The notes under the pieces are model-generated. The model was not told the origin of the DNA. It searched no databases and was given only the letters and a program-made list of their open reading frames with translations. Positions 25,005 to 33,691 of a stretch of 40,364 nucleotides of DNA are shown one piece after another. The translations under genes were made by a program, and so were the position numbers. The DNA is taken from NCBI GenBank assembly GCA_027484265.1, contig JAIXTH010000296.1, positions 1-40,364 on the forward strand, written 5' to 3'. The DNA comes from Alphaproteobacteria bacterium (GTDB lineage Bacteria > Pseudomonadota > Alphaproteobacteria > Caulobacterales > Aquidulcibacteraceae). Numbering within the stretch: position 1 is the stretch's first letter; each line of letters begins with the position of its first letter.

Positions 25005-25973
25005 ATGACACATGCGATGACACGGCGCGAAGCGCTGGCGCGGCTCGATCCCGAGCTGGCATCCAGCCTGGTGGGGCCTGATGTCGACTTCACCACGGTC
25101 GACCTGCCCGCCTACCGCGCACTGGCCCGCGCTTTCCAGGCCCAGCTCTATCCGGCCCCGGACCAGCCGGTGGAGGTGGTCACCTGCCCCGGGCTCGACG
25201 GCCAGCCTGCCACGCAGGTGCGGCTGCTGCGCCCGCGCGATGGCAAGGCGCCGCGCGGGGCGCTGCTGTTTGTCCATGGCGGCGGGCTGGTGGTGGGGGA
25301 TGCGGCCACGCTGGACGGCCGCAACCAGCAGCTGGCCGATGACACCGGCTGGCTGGTGGCCGCCGCCAGCTACAGGCTGGCGCCGGATCATCGCTGGCCC
25401 GGCGCCCTGCTCGATGTGGCAGCTGCCTGGCGCTGGCTGTCCGCACAGCGCAGCGGGCTGGGTCTGAGCGGCCTGCCGCTGGTGGTCTATGGCATGAGTG
25501 CCGGGGCGGGGCTGGCGGCAGCGCTGTGCCTGTGGCTGCGGCGCGAGGGGCTGGACCAGCCCGATGGCCAGCTGCTGGTCTATCCGATGCTGGACCACCG
25601 CACCGGGCGCGGGGTGCCGCCGGAGCAGGATGGCTGGATCGGCTGGACCTGCGCCAGCAACCAGTTTGGCTGGACCAGCTATGCAGGCCCGGCGGGGCCG
25701 CCCGCCGACCTGACAGACGGCGTGTTCGCCCCGGCCCTGGCTGCCGACCTGTCGGGCCTGGCGCCGGCCTGGATCGGGGTGGGCACGCTGGACCTGTTCC
25801 TGGACGAGTGCATCGCCTATGCGGGCCGCCTCGCCGGTGACGGCGTGGACACCACGCTGCAGACCTATCCCGGCGCGGCCCATGGCTTCGTGCGCGTCAC
25901 ACAAGCCGCCTGCAGCCGCCGCTTCCAGGCCGACACGGTCGCCTGGCTCGACCGCCTGCACATCGGCCGCTGA
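25005..25973 (+). CDS. Alpha/beta hydrolase, hormone-sensitive lipase family esterase
   Basis: 322 residues, no signal peptide, so probably cytoplasmic. The oxyanion loop VHGGGLVVGD starts at His91. The nucleophile elbow is YGMSAGAGL (Ser165), the acid is Asp263 in GTLDLFLDE and the base is His293 in AAHGF. ASYRLAPDHRWP between the first two motifs is also typical of this family. Substrate: short-chain esters or lactones, not specified by the sequence. The ATG at 25005 follows GGGGG; a second ATG at 25017 is also possible. Divergent from the nitronate monooxygenase gene over 151 bases, suggesting a shared control region. It converges on the next TPR gene. Confidence 0.9.
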   Translation: MTHAMTRREALARLDPELASSLVGPDVDFTTVDLPAYRALARAFQAQLYPAPDQPVEVVTCPGLDGQPATQVRLLRPRDGKAPRGALLFVHGGGLVVGDAATLDGRNQQLADDTGWLVAAASYRLAPDHRWPGALLDVAAAWRWLSAQRSGLGLSGLPLVVYGMSAGAGLAAALCLWLRREGLDQPDGQLLVYPMLDHRTGRGVPPEQDGWIGWTCASNQFGWTSYAGPAGPPADLTDGVFAPALAADLSGLAPAWIGVGTLDLFLDECIAYAGRLAGDGVDTTLQTYPGAAHGFVRVTQAACSRRFQADTVAWLDRLHIGR

Positions 25974-25984
25974 GGAGAGCCTCA
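25971..25984. repeat. 14-base dyad made of two convergent stop codons
   Basis: TGAGG (25971-25975) and CCTCA (25980-25984) are perfect 5-bp arms. The left arm begins with the stop codon of the esterase, and the right arm ends with the stop of the TPR gene read on the other strand. Too short to be called a terminator with confidence. Confidence 0.3.
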
Positions 25985-27973
25985 AATCGCGTCGGGATCG
26001 TCGGCCACCGGCAGGTCGCGGCGCGGCGGCGCCGGCGTGACGAGCCCATCGGCCAGTTTCGCCCGCAGGGCCGGCAGGCCGTCATAGGACATGTCGATCT
26101 CGCTGGCCTCGCGCCAGCGGGCACGCGCCTCGTCGCGCCGACCCAGATGCCACAGCACATCGCCCAGATGGTCGATCACCTCGGCGCTCGGGTCCTCGGC
26201 GGTCTGGCTCACCGCCAGCTCCAGCAGGCGCAGCGCATCTTCCAGATGGCCCAGCTTGTAATAGGCCCAGCCGAGCGAGTCGGTGATCGAGGCGCTGTCG
26301 GGATTGCGCTCGTGGGCGGTCTGCAGCAGCAGGAAGCCCTCCTCGAGATCATAGTCCTTGTCCACCAGCGCATAGCCGAGATTGTTCAGCATGTCCGGCG
26401 AGCGCGGCCGCATCGACAGGGCCTCGCGCAGGTAGCCGATGCCCTCTTCCAGGGTCGCTTCGTTCTCCGTGAGAATATAGCCGAACGAAGCCAGATAGTT
26501 ATGGTCGACCCCGAACCCACCGAGGCTGCGCCTCAGGACGCGTATCATCTCCGGCCGCCGGTCGGGCAGATAGAAGGAGATGCTGAGGGCGATATAGCCG
26601 CGCAGGATGTCGTCGGCCGCGACGGCCTCCAGGGCCCCGTCCAGCAGCTGCGTCCCGGTTGCGGCATCGCCGGTCTGGAAGAAGACCCCCGCAGCCTGCC
26701 AGCGCGACCCGGCCAGCACGCGTTCATCGCCCGACTGCTCCGCCAGTCGCAGGGCCGTGCGCATCTCCTCGATCGCCTTGGGCCACTGGCGCTGCGCCAC
26801 TGCCAGCCAGCCACGCCGGTGATGCCAGGTGATGGTCCGGTCGGCGGCAGGCACCCGCTCGATATAGGCTACCGCATCGGCAATCCTGTGCATGGCCGAC
26901 GCATAGCCCGACAGTTCCATCAGGGTCTCGGACGAGGGTGGCGGTCCACCCGGGGCCTCCAGTACTGCCAGCGCGGCCCGGTCCTCGCCATAGTCCGACA
27001 GAAGCCCTGCCATCTCGGAGCGCAGCTCGGGATTGTTGGGCTCCAGGACCAGGGCGGTGCGCAGATAGAGGGCGTCGTTGATGAACACCATGTCGGCGTC
27101 GGGACGCTGTGGCGCGCGGCGTCCGCGCCGCTGTTCCTGCGGGGCCATCCGCGCCAGCTGCATCAAGGTCACATAGCTGCGCAGCATCTCGGCACCGGCC
27201 TGGCGCACGGTCAGTCCGGGCAGGCTGGCGCGGCCAGCCTGGATCGCGGCCCGCAGGTCGCGCATCTCCTGGTCCATGATCTCGACCGGACCGAACAGGT
27301 CGTCCATCCGCTCCAGCGCCGCCTGCGGACCATCGGTCTGCGCCAGCAGCACGAAATAGCGCTTGGCGATCACCGGCGAGAACAGCAGCTCGCTGTTGTC
27401 ATCGGCCTCGCGCCAGAGCGCGAGCGCAGCTGCCCTGTCATTGGCCCGCTCTGCCAGCCAGCCGCGCCAGGCCCGGTAGAACGGCGCGCCACCGGCTTCC
27501 TCGCCGAACTGCTCCCAGCGGGCGATCCCGTCTGCCTCATTGCCGATCTGCAGCTGGGTGATCATGCCGAGGGCCGAACCCACCATGTCGTCGCTCTCGG
27601 TGCGGGCAAAGGCCGTGGCGGCGGCGTTGAAGTCGTCCCGCTTGAGGGCCTGCACCCCGCTGACAAAGCCCAGCAGCTCGCGCGAGGACGTGGCGGTGGC
27701 GAGGCCGCCCAGCGTGGCCACCGCAAATTCGAAGTCGCCCTCGACCAGCGCGATATACATCGCGTCCTCGATGCTGAGGTCGAAATAGCGCAGGGCCCGG
27801 TCCTCGGCGCTGCTGCGCGGCGTTCCCGGCTGGACGGGCGCCGCCGGGCCTTCCGGTGCCGCCACAGTGATCACGGCAGCCTGAACCGGCGGCGGCACCA
27901 GCATGGTGGCGGTCATCAGGGCCAGCACAAGCCGGGTGCCAGATTGCGAGGGCGAGCGCGAGGAAAGGCGCAT
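25982..27973 (-). CDS. Exported tetratricopeptide repeat protein 2
   Basis: 663 residues, ATG start at 27973. A signal peptide is clear: RSPSQSGTR, then LVLALMTATMLVPPPVQA with a likely cut after QA-A (about residue 32). The body is helical with TPR-like units; the C-terminal third is clearest: DMLNNLGYALVDKD, SITDSLGWAYYKLGHLEDAL and VIDHLGDVLWHLGRRDEARA. The same segments appear in the TPR protein at 21947-23770, so the two are probably paralogues. No enzymatic motif. A periplasmic scaffold role is inferred from the signal peptide and repeats. Confidence 0.83.
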   Translation of the reverse strand: MRLSSRSPSQSGTRLVLALMTATMLVPPPVQAAVITVAAPEGPAAPVQPGTPRSSAEDRALRYFDLSIEDAMYIALVEGDFEFAVATLGGLATATSSRELLGFVSGVQALKRDDFNAAATAFARTESDDMVGSALGMITQLQIGNEADGIARWEQFGEEAGGAPFYRAWRGWLAERANDRAAALALWREADDNSELLFSPVIAKRYFVLLAQTDGPQAALERMDDLFGPVEIMDQEMRDLRAAIQAGRASLPGLTVRQAGAEMLRSYVTLMQLARMAPQEQRRGRRAPQRPDADMVFINDALYLRTALVLEPNNPELRSEMAGLLSDYGEDRAALAVLEAPGGPPPSSETLMELSGYASAMHRIADAVAYIERVPAADRTITWHHRRGWLAVAQRQWPKAIEEMRTALRLAEQSGDERVLAGSRWQAAGVFFQTGDAATGTQLLDGALEAVAADDILRGYIALSISFYLPDRRPEMIRVLRRSLGGFGVDHNYLASFGYILTENEATLEEGIGYLREALSMRPRSPDMLNNLGYALVDKDYDLEEGFLLLQTAHERNPDSASITDSLGWAYYKLGHLEDALRLLELAVSQTAEDPSAEVIDHLGDVLWHLGRRDEARARWREASEIDMSYDGLPALRAKLADGLVTPAPPRRDLPVADDPDAI

Positions 27974-28114
27974 GACAGGTTCTTTCTATCCGGGACAGCC
28001 CGGTTCCTTACCCTAAAGACTGTGGCTGCGGCGTGGCAAGACAAGCTCGATCGCCAGTTTGGAAGCCGCACCGGCAGCACCCGCCGCAGGTGCCGCGACC
28101 AGCCGGGTCCCGGC

Positions 28115-28489
28115 CTAGCCGAGGGGCTGTTGCAGGGCGATGCGGTTGCCTTCGCTGTCGCCGATTTCCGCCACCAGCAGGGTGGCGGTTGCGGGCTCCG
28201 GGCCGAACAGGATGGAGCCGCCTGCCGCAGTGGCGCGGGCGAGGACCGCGGCGATGTCGTCCACGGCCACATAGAGGATCGCGCCGTCCCGGGTCGGCCG
28301 GTACACCTCGCCCTGGCAGAGGGCAGCGCTGGCGCCCATCTCGGCCTCGTCCACCTCGAAGAACGCCATGCGGTTGCCGTGAATGATCTCGACGGCCCCC
28401 ACGCGCGCACCGAACACCCGCTCATAGAAGGCTCTGGCCCGGTCAAGGTCGCCGACCGGGATTTCGACATGAAGGACCGCAAAGCTCAT
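28115..28489 (-). CDS. VOC-fold (glyoxalase/bleomycin resistance-like) protein
   Basis: 124 residues. It has the typical LHVEIPVGDLDRARAFYERVFG start and ILYVAVDDIAAVLARATAAGG in the second half, ending in IGDSEGNRIALQQP. His8 and, in the C-terminal half, Glu/Asp of the GDSEGNRI strand fit possible metal ligands, as in many VOC proteins of unknown substrate. The start at 28489 is chosen because the family begins there and AGGAA lies seven bases upstream. The esterase gene on the same strand ends 44 bases upstream, so co-transcription is possible. Confidence 0.86.
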   Translation of the reverse strand: MSFAVLHVEIPVGDLDRARAFYERVFGARVGAVEIIHGNRMAFFEVDEAEMGASAALCQGEVYRPTRDGAILYVAVDDIAAVLARATAAGGSILFGPEPATATLLVAEIGDSEGNRIALQQPLG

Positions 28490-28533
28490 GGCGCTGTTCC
28501 TACAGATGGAGTCCCCGGGCCGCCCAGGCACAA

Positions 28534-29568
28534 TCACCCCAGTAGCAGCCAGGCCAGAGCGGCGTCCACGCGGGTGCGCCAGCTGGCTTCATTGTGGCCG
28601 CTGCCTTCGATCACCAGGCTGCGCAGGCCGGTCTGTTCGGTCCAGCCGAGGGCGGCCAGGCGCCGGTCCATGGCGGCCTGATAGGGCGGGTAGAGCGTGT
28701 CGCGGCCTTCTGTACCGCGATCGAGGAACAGGCGATGGCCGCCGCCAGGGCGCAGCATGGTATCCGCCATGAAGCGGTCGAGCGCTGCCAGCACCCGCCC
28801 GGTCTGCAGATCGCCCCGCTCATAGGCCGCCGCATCGGTCAGCAGCGGCCAGTGGATCGACAGACACCCGGCCCCGCCAAACAGCTGCGGATAACGGCAC
28901 AGTGCCGCCAGCGAGATCAGCCCGCCCATGCTCGAGCCCATCACCAGCGTATCGGCCCGCTGGCGCGACACCGGCAGGCTGGCCCGCGCCCATGGCACCA
29001 GCTCATCGGCCAGGAAGGCCAGATAGCCATCCGAGAGGGGCGGGCCGCCATTGGCTGCCGCAATCCGGTCGCGCAGATCCTGGGGCAGCGCGCGCTCCAT
29101 GTCGGTGGGCAGATACTCGCGCCGCCGCGCCGGGGTGTTCCAGACCCCGACGATCACGGGCGCCTGATCGGGGCTGCCAGCTGCACGCAGGGCGGCCGCG
29201 TGCATGTCCCAGGCCTGGCCGCCAAAGGCAGTGCGGGCTTCGAGCAGATTCTGACCGTCCTGCATCACCAGCAGGGAATGACTGCCCTGCGCCGCCTCGG
29301 ACCGCAGTCCGGCCCCTGGCGGCAGCCAGATGTCCACCCGCCGCGGCGCCGCATGGCGGCTGGGGAACGCGCGCACCGACAGGAGGCTGCCGGGTCCGTT
29401 CCAGCCCGCCACGGGCAGCGCGACCGGCCTTGCGACCGCACGGCCGGCTCCCGGGCCGCCTGCCGCGGCGGGCGGCACCAGTCCCAGACCTGCAAGCGCA
29501 AGGCCGCCGACTGCCACGTAACGGCGATCTGGTTTCCGGCGGGACAGGGCGGGATCGGGGTTGTCCAT
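28534..29568 (-). CDS. Exported alpha/beta hydrolase (putative esterase, Fes/IroE-like fold)
   Basis: 344 residues from ATG 29568 (a GTG at 29589 is the longer option). The N-terminus SRRKPDRRYVAVGGLALAGLGL has paired arginines before a moderate hydrophobic stretch, suggesting a Tat signal. The fold of the 'putative esterase' family is seen in VDIWLPPG, LLVMQDGQNLL, VMGSSMGGLIS (Ser213) and EGSGHNEASW (His325); Asp284 or Asp290 completes the triad. Relatives hydrolyse ferric enterobactin, feruloyl or other esters. Here it diverges from TonB receptor 1 by about 120 bases, which fits removal of an ester group from the receptor's ligand, by inference only. Confidence 0.87.
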   Translation of the reverse strand: MDNPDPALSRRKPDRRYVAVGGLALAGLGLVPPAAAGGPGAGRAVARPVALPVAGWNGPGSLLSVRAFPSRHAAPRRVDIWLPPGAGLRSEAAQGSHSLLVMQDGQNLLEARTAFGGQAWDMHAAALRAAGSPDQAPVIVGVWNTPARRREYLPTDMERALPQDLRDRIAAANGGPPLSDGYLAFLADELVPWARASLPVSRQRADTLVMGSSMGGLISLAALCRYPQLFGGAGCLSIHWPLLTDAAAYERGDLQTGRVLAALDRFMADTMLRPGGGHRLFLDRGTEGRDTLYPPYQAAMDRRLAALGWTEQTGLRSLVIEGSGHNEASWRTRVDAALAWLLLG

Positions 29569-29689
29569 GCTGATGTCGTCCCCTGTCACCGATCCGAAAT
29601 CAAGTCTTCACAGCTCTGTCGGCTGGCCGTCACCCTAGCATCGCACGACCTGCCTAACTGCCCCGCCCGAGGTCAAATCGGGGGCTGTG

Positions 29690-32323
29690 ATGAGAGTTTC
29701 GGGGCGTATGGGCGGTCGTGCGGGCCGGTTGCTGGCGGCAACAAGTCTGGTGACCGGGGCAGCGATGCTGTGGTCTGGCGCGGCGGCAGCCCAGAGCGCT
29801 CCGGCCGACACCGCCAGCGAGGCGGGTACGTCTGGCAATCCCGAAGTGGTGGTCGTCACAGGCTCGATCCGCTCGGCGCAGGCTGCTTCGATTTCAGCCA
29901 AGCGCGTGGCCGAAAACCTGGTGGATATCGCGGCCGCAGACACTGTGGGCCGCTTCCCGGATCAGAACACCGCAGCTGCCCTTGCGCGACTGCCCGCCGT
30001 CGCGGTGCAGCGTGACCAGGGCCAGGAGCGCTATGTGCAGGTGCGCGGCGCGCCCAACCGCTGGATCTCGGTGAGCTTTGACGGCATTCCGGTGATCGGG
30101 GTCGATGAAGGCGGTGCCACCCGCGCGTTCCGCTTCGATGCAGTGCCGGCCGTGATGCTGAGCTCGGCGGCAATCAACAAGTCGCTGACCCCGGATATCA
30201 CCGCCGAAGCCATCGCTGCCAATGTCGATCTGCGCACATGGTCGCCGCTGTCGGCCGACGGCTTTGACCTGCAAGGTGACATCGGTGCAGGCGAGATGGA
30301 TCTTGGCGGCGGCGAGCAGCGCCAGGGCTCGATCCGCGCGGCCTGGTCGAACGGCACCATCGGCCTTGTCGCCGGTGCCTCGACTTACCGCCGCGAGCAG
30401 GTGACGGACAATCGCGAAGTCGGTGCATGGGCGGGCCGGGTGCCGACCGAACTCGACATCCGCAACTACCAGCTCATCCGCGAGAACAACGGCTTCTTCC
30501 TGGGGGCGGAGTACCGGGTTAGCGATCGGCTGACAGTCTCGGTCAAGGGCATCGTCACCGAGTTCACCGACACCGAAGACCGCGACCAGTATGAGTTCCG
30601 CCTCGACCGGGCACCAGGCTTTGCCACGGCGCAGCGCAGCGGCGATCTCGTGAATGTGCCGGTGCGCGGCACCTTCAATGAGGGTGACTATCTGACCCGC
30701 TACGAGATCATCACGGCTTCGGCGGACTATGAGGGCGAGCGGTTCGATCTGTCTGCCCGGATCAACCACACCGTCAGCGACAACACGACGTTCCTGCCGC
30801 TGATCCAGGTCAGCTCCTCGAGCAGCCAGAACGTGTCGCTGAACTACAATCTGGCCGACCCGAACTTTCCGATTGTCAGCCTGTTCCGCACTGTGCCCGG
30901 TACGCCGCCAGTGCGCGGGGCCGCAATTGCGTCCATCGACCAGGCCGCCTTTCCAAGCGTGACCTATATTCCGGTGCTTCAGGACAGCTTCTCCGAGAGC
31001 TGGTCCGGCCGGATCGACGGTCGGCTGCAGCTGCGCGATGATGTCGAAGTGGCGGTCGGCGCGTTCTGGAGTGACCGTGCGCTGGACGGCTTTACCTTCG
31101 CCACGTCCAATGCCGTCAATCTGACCGGGCGGGTCAACATCGGCGAGTTTGTGACCGGTCAGCCATGGACCACCGGTTTCCCGCTCGGGACGACGTTCAA
31201 CCTGATCGACAATCAGCGCCTGCGTGCCGCTGCTCTGGCTGCCCTGCAGGGTGCCCCCACCTTCGTGCCGGGCCAGACCTATGACCGCGCCCGGGACGTG
31301 CCGGACATCAACCGCTACGATCTCGATGAGCGGCTTCTGGCGCTGTATGGCCGGGTCACCTGGGAGTTCGGCGCCACGCGCGTGGTGGCAGGGCTGCGGC
31401 TCGAGCGGTTCGAGGTGGACAATCGTGGCACGGTGCAGATCGGTGCCAACCGTTTCGAGCGGCTGGAGGTCTCGACGGAACAGACCGACCTCTTCCCCAG
31501 CATCAATGTGCGTCACGAGATCGGCGAAAACTGGGTGGTGCGGGCCTCGGTACAGCGCGGCATTGCCCGCCCCTCCTTCGGCGAAGTGCGGGTCGGCGCT
31601 TCGGTGAACGATACCACCAGCCCCGGCACTGTCAGCGGCGGGAATCCGGCCCTTGAACCGGAATACACCTGGGGCACTGACTTCAGCATCGAGTTCTACC
31701 CCAACCGGTCCAGCATTGTGGCGCTGTCGGTCTACCGTCGCTGGGTCTCCGGTGTGCTGTATTCCAACACGCAGACGGTGGGATCGGACGCCTTCAACAG
31801 CAATGGCATCGACCGCTCGAACTACCAGCTCACTTCGACCTTCAACGGTGAAGACGGCGAGCTGACAGGTGTCGAGCTGAGCTATCAGCAGCAGTTCTCG
31901 TGGTTCCCCGCGCCGTTCGACGGGCTGGGCGTGCAGGGAAATCTGGCCTTCATCGATGGATCGTTCGACACCGTGCAGCGCCGTGGCATCGATTTCCCCG
32001 GCACGTCGGGCCGGATCATCAACGCGTCCATCTATTACGAGAAGTACGGCGTCTCGGCCCGGATCAGCTACCAGCACCGCACCGAATGGCTGGACACGCT
32101 GGGGGGGCTCGGCGTTGGCTCCACGGGCGATGAGTTCCGCGACGGATACGGCAATCTCGATATAGCCCTGCGCTATAGCGTGAACGACCAGCTGACCCTG
32201 TTCGCCGACTTCTCGAACCTCACCGACGAACTTTATGTTGCCTATCTGGGCGATCCGGGACGGCCGACCGAAGTCGAGCAGATCGGCTCCCGGTTCCTGG
32301 TGGGCATCCGTTTCAGCTACTGA
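29690..32323 (+). CDS. TonB-dependent outer-membrane receptor 1
   Basis: 877 residues from ATG 29690 (GTG 29687 directly before is possible). A signal peptide ending in AAAAQ is followed by a TonB-box-like EVVVVTGS and a plug domain with VGRFPDQNTAAALARLPAVA and VQVRGAPNRWISVSFDGIPV, the Xanthomonas-Caulobacter receptor style. The C-terminal beta-barrel ends in VGIRFSY with a terminal aromatic residue, as outer-membrane barrels do. It would import a large or scarce ligand across the outer membrane with TonB/ExbBD energy. It is followed after 48 bases by the lipoprotein phosphatase gene, likely in one operon. Confidence 0.93.
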   Translation: MRVSGRMGGRAGRLLAATSLVTGAAMLWSGAAAAQSAPADTASEAGTSGNPEVVVVTGSIRSAQAASISAKRVAENLVDIAAADTVGRFPDQNTAAALARLPAVAVQRDQGQERYVQVRGAPNRWISVSFDGIPVIGVDEGGATRAFRFDAVPAVMLSSAAINKSLTPDITAEAIAANVDLRTWSPLSADGFDLQGDIGAGEMDLGGGEQRQGSIRAAWSNGTIGLVAGASTYRREQVTDNREVGAWAGRVPTELDIRNYQLIRENNGFFLGAEYRVSDRLTVSVKGIVTEFTDTEDRDQYEFRLDRAPGFATAQRSGDLVNVPVRGTFNEGDYLTRYEIITASADYEGERFDLSARINHTVSDNTTFLPLIQVSSSSSQNVSLNYNLADPNFPIVSLFRTVPGTPPVRGAAIASIDQAAFPSVTYIPVLQDSFSESWSGRIDGRLQLRDDVEVAVGAFWSDRALDGFTFATSNAVNLTGRVNIGEFVTGQPWTTGFPLGTTFNLIDNQRLRAAALAALQGAPTFVPGQTYDRARDVPDINRYDLDERLLALYGRVTWEFGATRVVAGLRLERFEVDNRGTVQIGANRFERLEVSTEQTDLFPSINVRHEIGENWVVRASVQRGIARPSFGEVRVGASVNDTTSPGTVSGGNPALEPEYTWGTDFSIEFYPNRSSIVALSVYRRWVSGVLYSNTQTVGSDAFNSNGIDRSNYQLTSTFNGEDGELTGVELSYQQQFSWFPAPFDGLGVQGNLAFIDGSFDTVQRRGIDFPGTSGRIINASIYYEKYGVSARISYQHRTEWLDTLGGLGVGSTGDEFRDGYGNLDIALRYSVNDQLTLFADFSNLTDELYVAYLGDPGRPTEVEQIGSRFLVGIRFSY

Positions 32324-32371
32324 TGGCGCACCCTGCGCCGGGTCCCTGACGGGGCCGGAAGGAGACTATTG

Positions 32372-33505
32372 ATGGACCGCCGCAAGCTGCTGCAAGGGGG
32401 CCTCGCCTCCGTCCTGACCTTCTCTGCCATTGGAGCGGCAAACGGCACGCTGGCGGGCTGTGTGCCGTCGGCCCGCGCCACGCTGCCGGCCGATGCCACG
32501 GGCGAGGTGGTGCGCATCGCACCTGACCGGTTGCGGGTCAGCTGGCAGGGGCTGGAGGGGCCCGTGCGGGTCTTCCTGTCGGCCGGGGGCGACGCGCCTG
32601 CAGGCAAGACGGCCGAAGTGGCTGCCGCTGCCACTTCGCCGGTGGAGATTGCCGCTCCGGCAACGCCGCGACCATTCATTGTGATCGAGACCGATACAGG
32701 AGCGCGCATGCAACTGGCCGAACGCGTACTGCCGCTGGAAGGCGGGCGCAATTTCCGGGATCTGGGCGGCTATCGCAGTGAGGATGGCCGGCAGGTGCGC
32801 TGGGGGCACCTGTACCGCTCCGGAGTCATGGCCGAGCTGACTGCGGGCGATCTTGCCTATCTGCGCAGCCTCGGCATCGCGCGCGTGTGCGACTTTCGCA
32901 GCAGCGACGAGATGAGCCGCGAGCCCTCCAGGGCTGCCGGGGTGGAGGGGCTCGACTATGTGGCCTTCGCCTATGACATGGACATGGGCTCCAGCATCGG
33001 CCCGCTGCTTGCAGCGCAGACCCGCGAGGAGGCTGTGAAGGCCTTTGCCGATGGCTACCTTGGCATGGCCGCCCTTCTCAAGCCGCACTTCACCGATCTG
33101 TTCGATCGACTGACTGCCAGCACCACCCCACTCGCCATGAACTGCTCGGCCGGCAAGGACCGCACCGGGGTCGCTTCGGCCCTGATCCTCGGCGCGCTGG
33201 GTGTGCCGCGCGACACGATCATCGCCGACTATGCCCTCAGCGAAACCATCGTGCCGCCGGACAAGTATCTGGAGGCCATCCGCTCGGACAATGGCGGCAT
33301 GTCCATGCCCGCAGAGCAGCGCGCGATGTTCGCCCGCGTTCCGGAGCCTGTCCTGCGGGTGCTGTTCGGCACCGATCCAGACGTCATGCGACTGACCCTT
33401 GACCGGATCGATGCCGAACATGGCGGTCTGGCCACGTACGCGGCGACAAACTTTGGTCTGGATGCGGAACGTGTCGAGGTGCTGCGCAACAGCTATTTGG
33501 TCTGA
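32372..33505 (+). CDS. Predicted lipoprotein tyrosine phosphatase (PF13350 / LipA-MptpB type)
   Basis: 377 residues, ATG 32372 behind GGAAGGAGA. The N-terminus MDRRKLLQGG has twin Arg and a hydrophobic stretch ending in the lipobox LAGC (Cys30), so it is probably a membrane-anchored periplasmic protein, possibly Tat-exported. A beta-rich part (about 45-110) precedes the phosphatase domain, which starts at EGGRNFRDLGGYRSEDGR. The P-loop is CSAGKDRTG with Cys258 and Arg264. The residue before Cys is Asn257, where LipA/MptpB-type enzymes have His. Known relatives remove phosphate from tyrosine, serine/threonine or phosphoinositides; the substrate here is unknown. Operon partner of TonB receptor 1. 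Confidence 0.88.
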   Translation: MDRRKLLQGGLASVLTFSAIGAANGTLAGCVPSARATLPADATGEVVRIAPDRLRVSWQGLEGPVRVFLSAGGDAPAGKTAEVAAAATSPVEIAAPATPRPFIVIETDTGARMQLAERVLPLEGGRNFRDLGGYRSEDGRQVRWGHLYRSGVMAELTAGDLAYLRSLGIARVCDFRSSDEMSREPSRAAGVEGLDYVAFAYDMDMGSSIGPLLAAQTREEAVKAFADGYLGMAALLKPHFTDLFDRLTASTTPLAMNCSAGKDRTGVASALILGALGVPRDTIIADYALSETIVPPDKYLEAIRSDNGGMSMPAEQRAMFARVPEPVLRVLFGTDPDVMRLTLDRIDAEHGGLATYAATNFGLDAERVEVLRNSYLV

Positions 33506-33691
33506 GGCCTCAATGAGGCAGGCCGCCGCCGCTTGGCAGCCTGCGCCATCTGCCGGGGACCATGCCTGCGCGTTTCGAACAGGTTCCAGCCATCGTGCCG
33601 CACCCGCGGCCCATGGCCGTGGCTCAGCCCGCCGCGGCTCGCAGACCGGCGGCCAGCGGTGCCCCGGTGAGGGCGCGTCGGGCCGGGCCGT

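Noticed and set aside
26147-28681. 844-codon plus-strand frame opposite TPR protein 2 and the VOC gene
   Set aside because: Shadow frame; the minus strand gives a signal peptide and TPR motifs. The same applies to 22127-23749 opposite TPR protein 1.
32325-32339. Hairpin GGCGCA-CCC-TGCGCC after TonB receptor 1 as terminator
   Set aside because: Six-bp stem, three-base loop, no T-run, and the phosphatase gene follows at 48 bases with a good ribosome binding site, so operon read-through is more likely.
33506-33691. Terminator between the phosphatase and GH97 genes
   Set aside because: Short repeats exist (GCAGGC 33518-33523 / GCCTGC 33539-33544; GCCTC/GAGGC nearby) but the stems are weak and no T-run follows.
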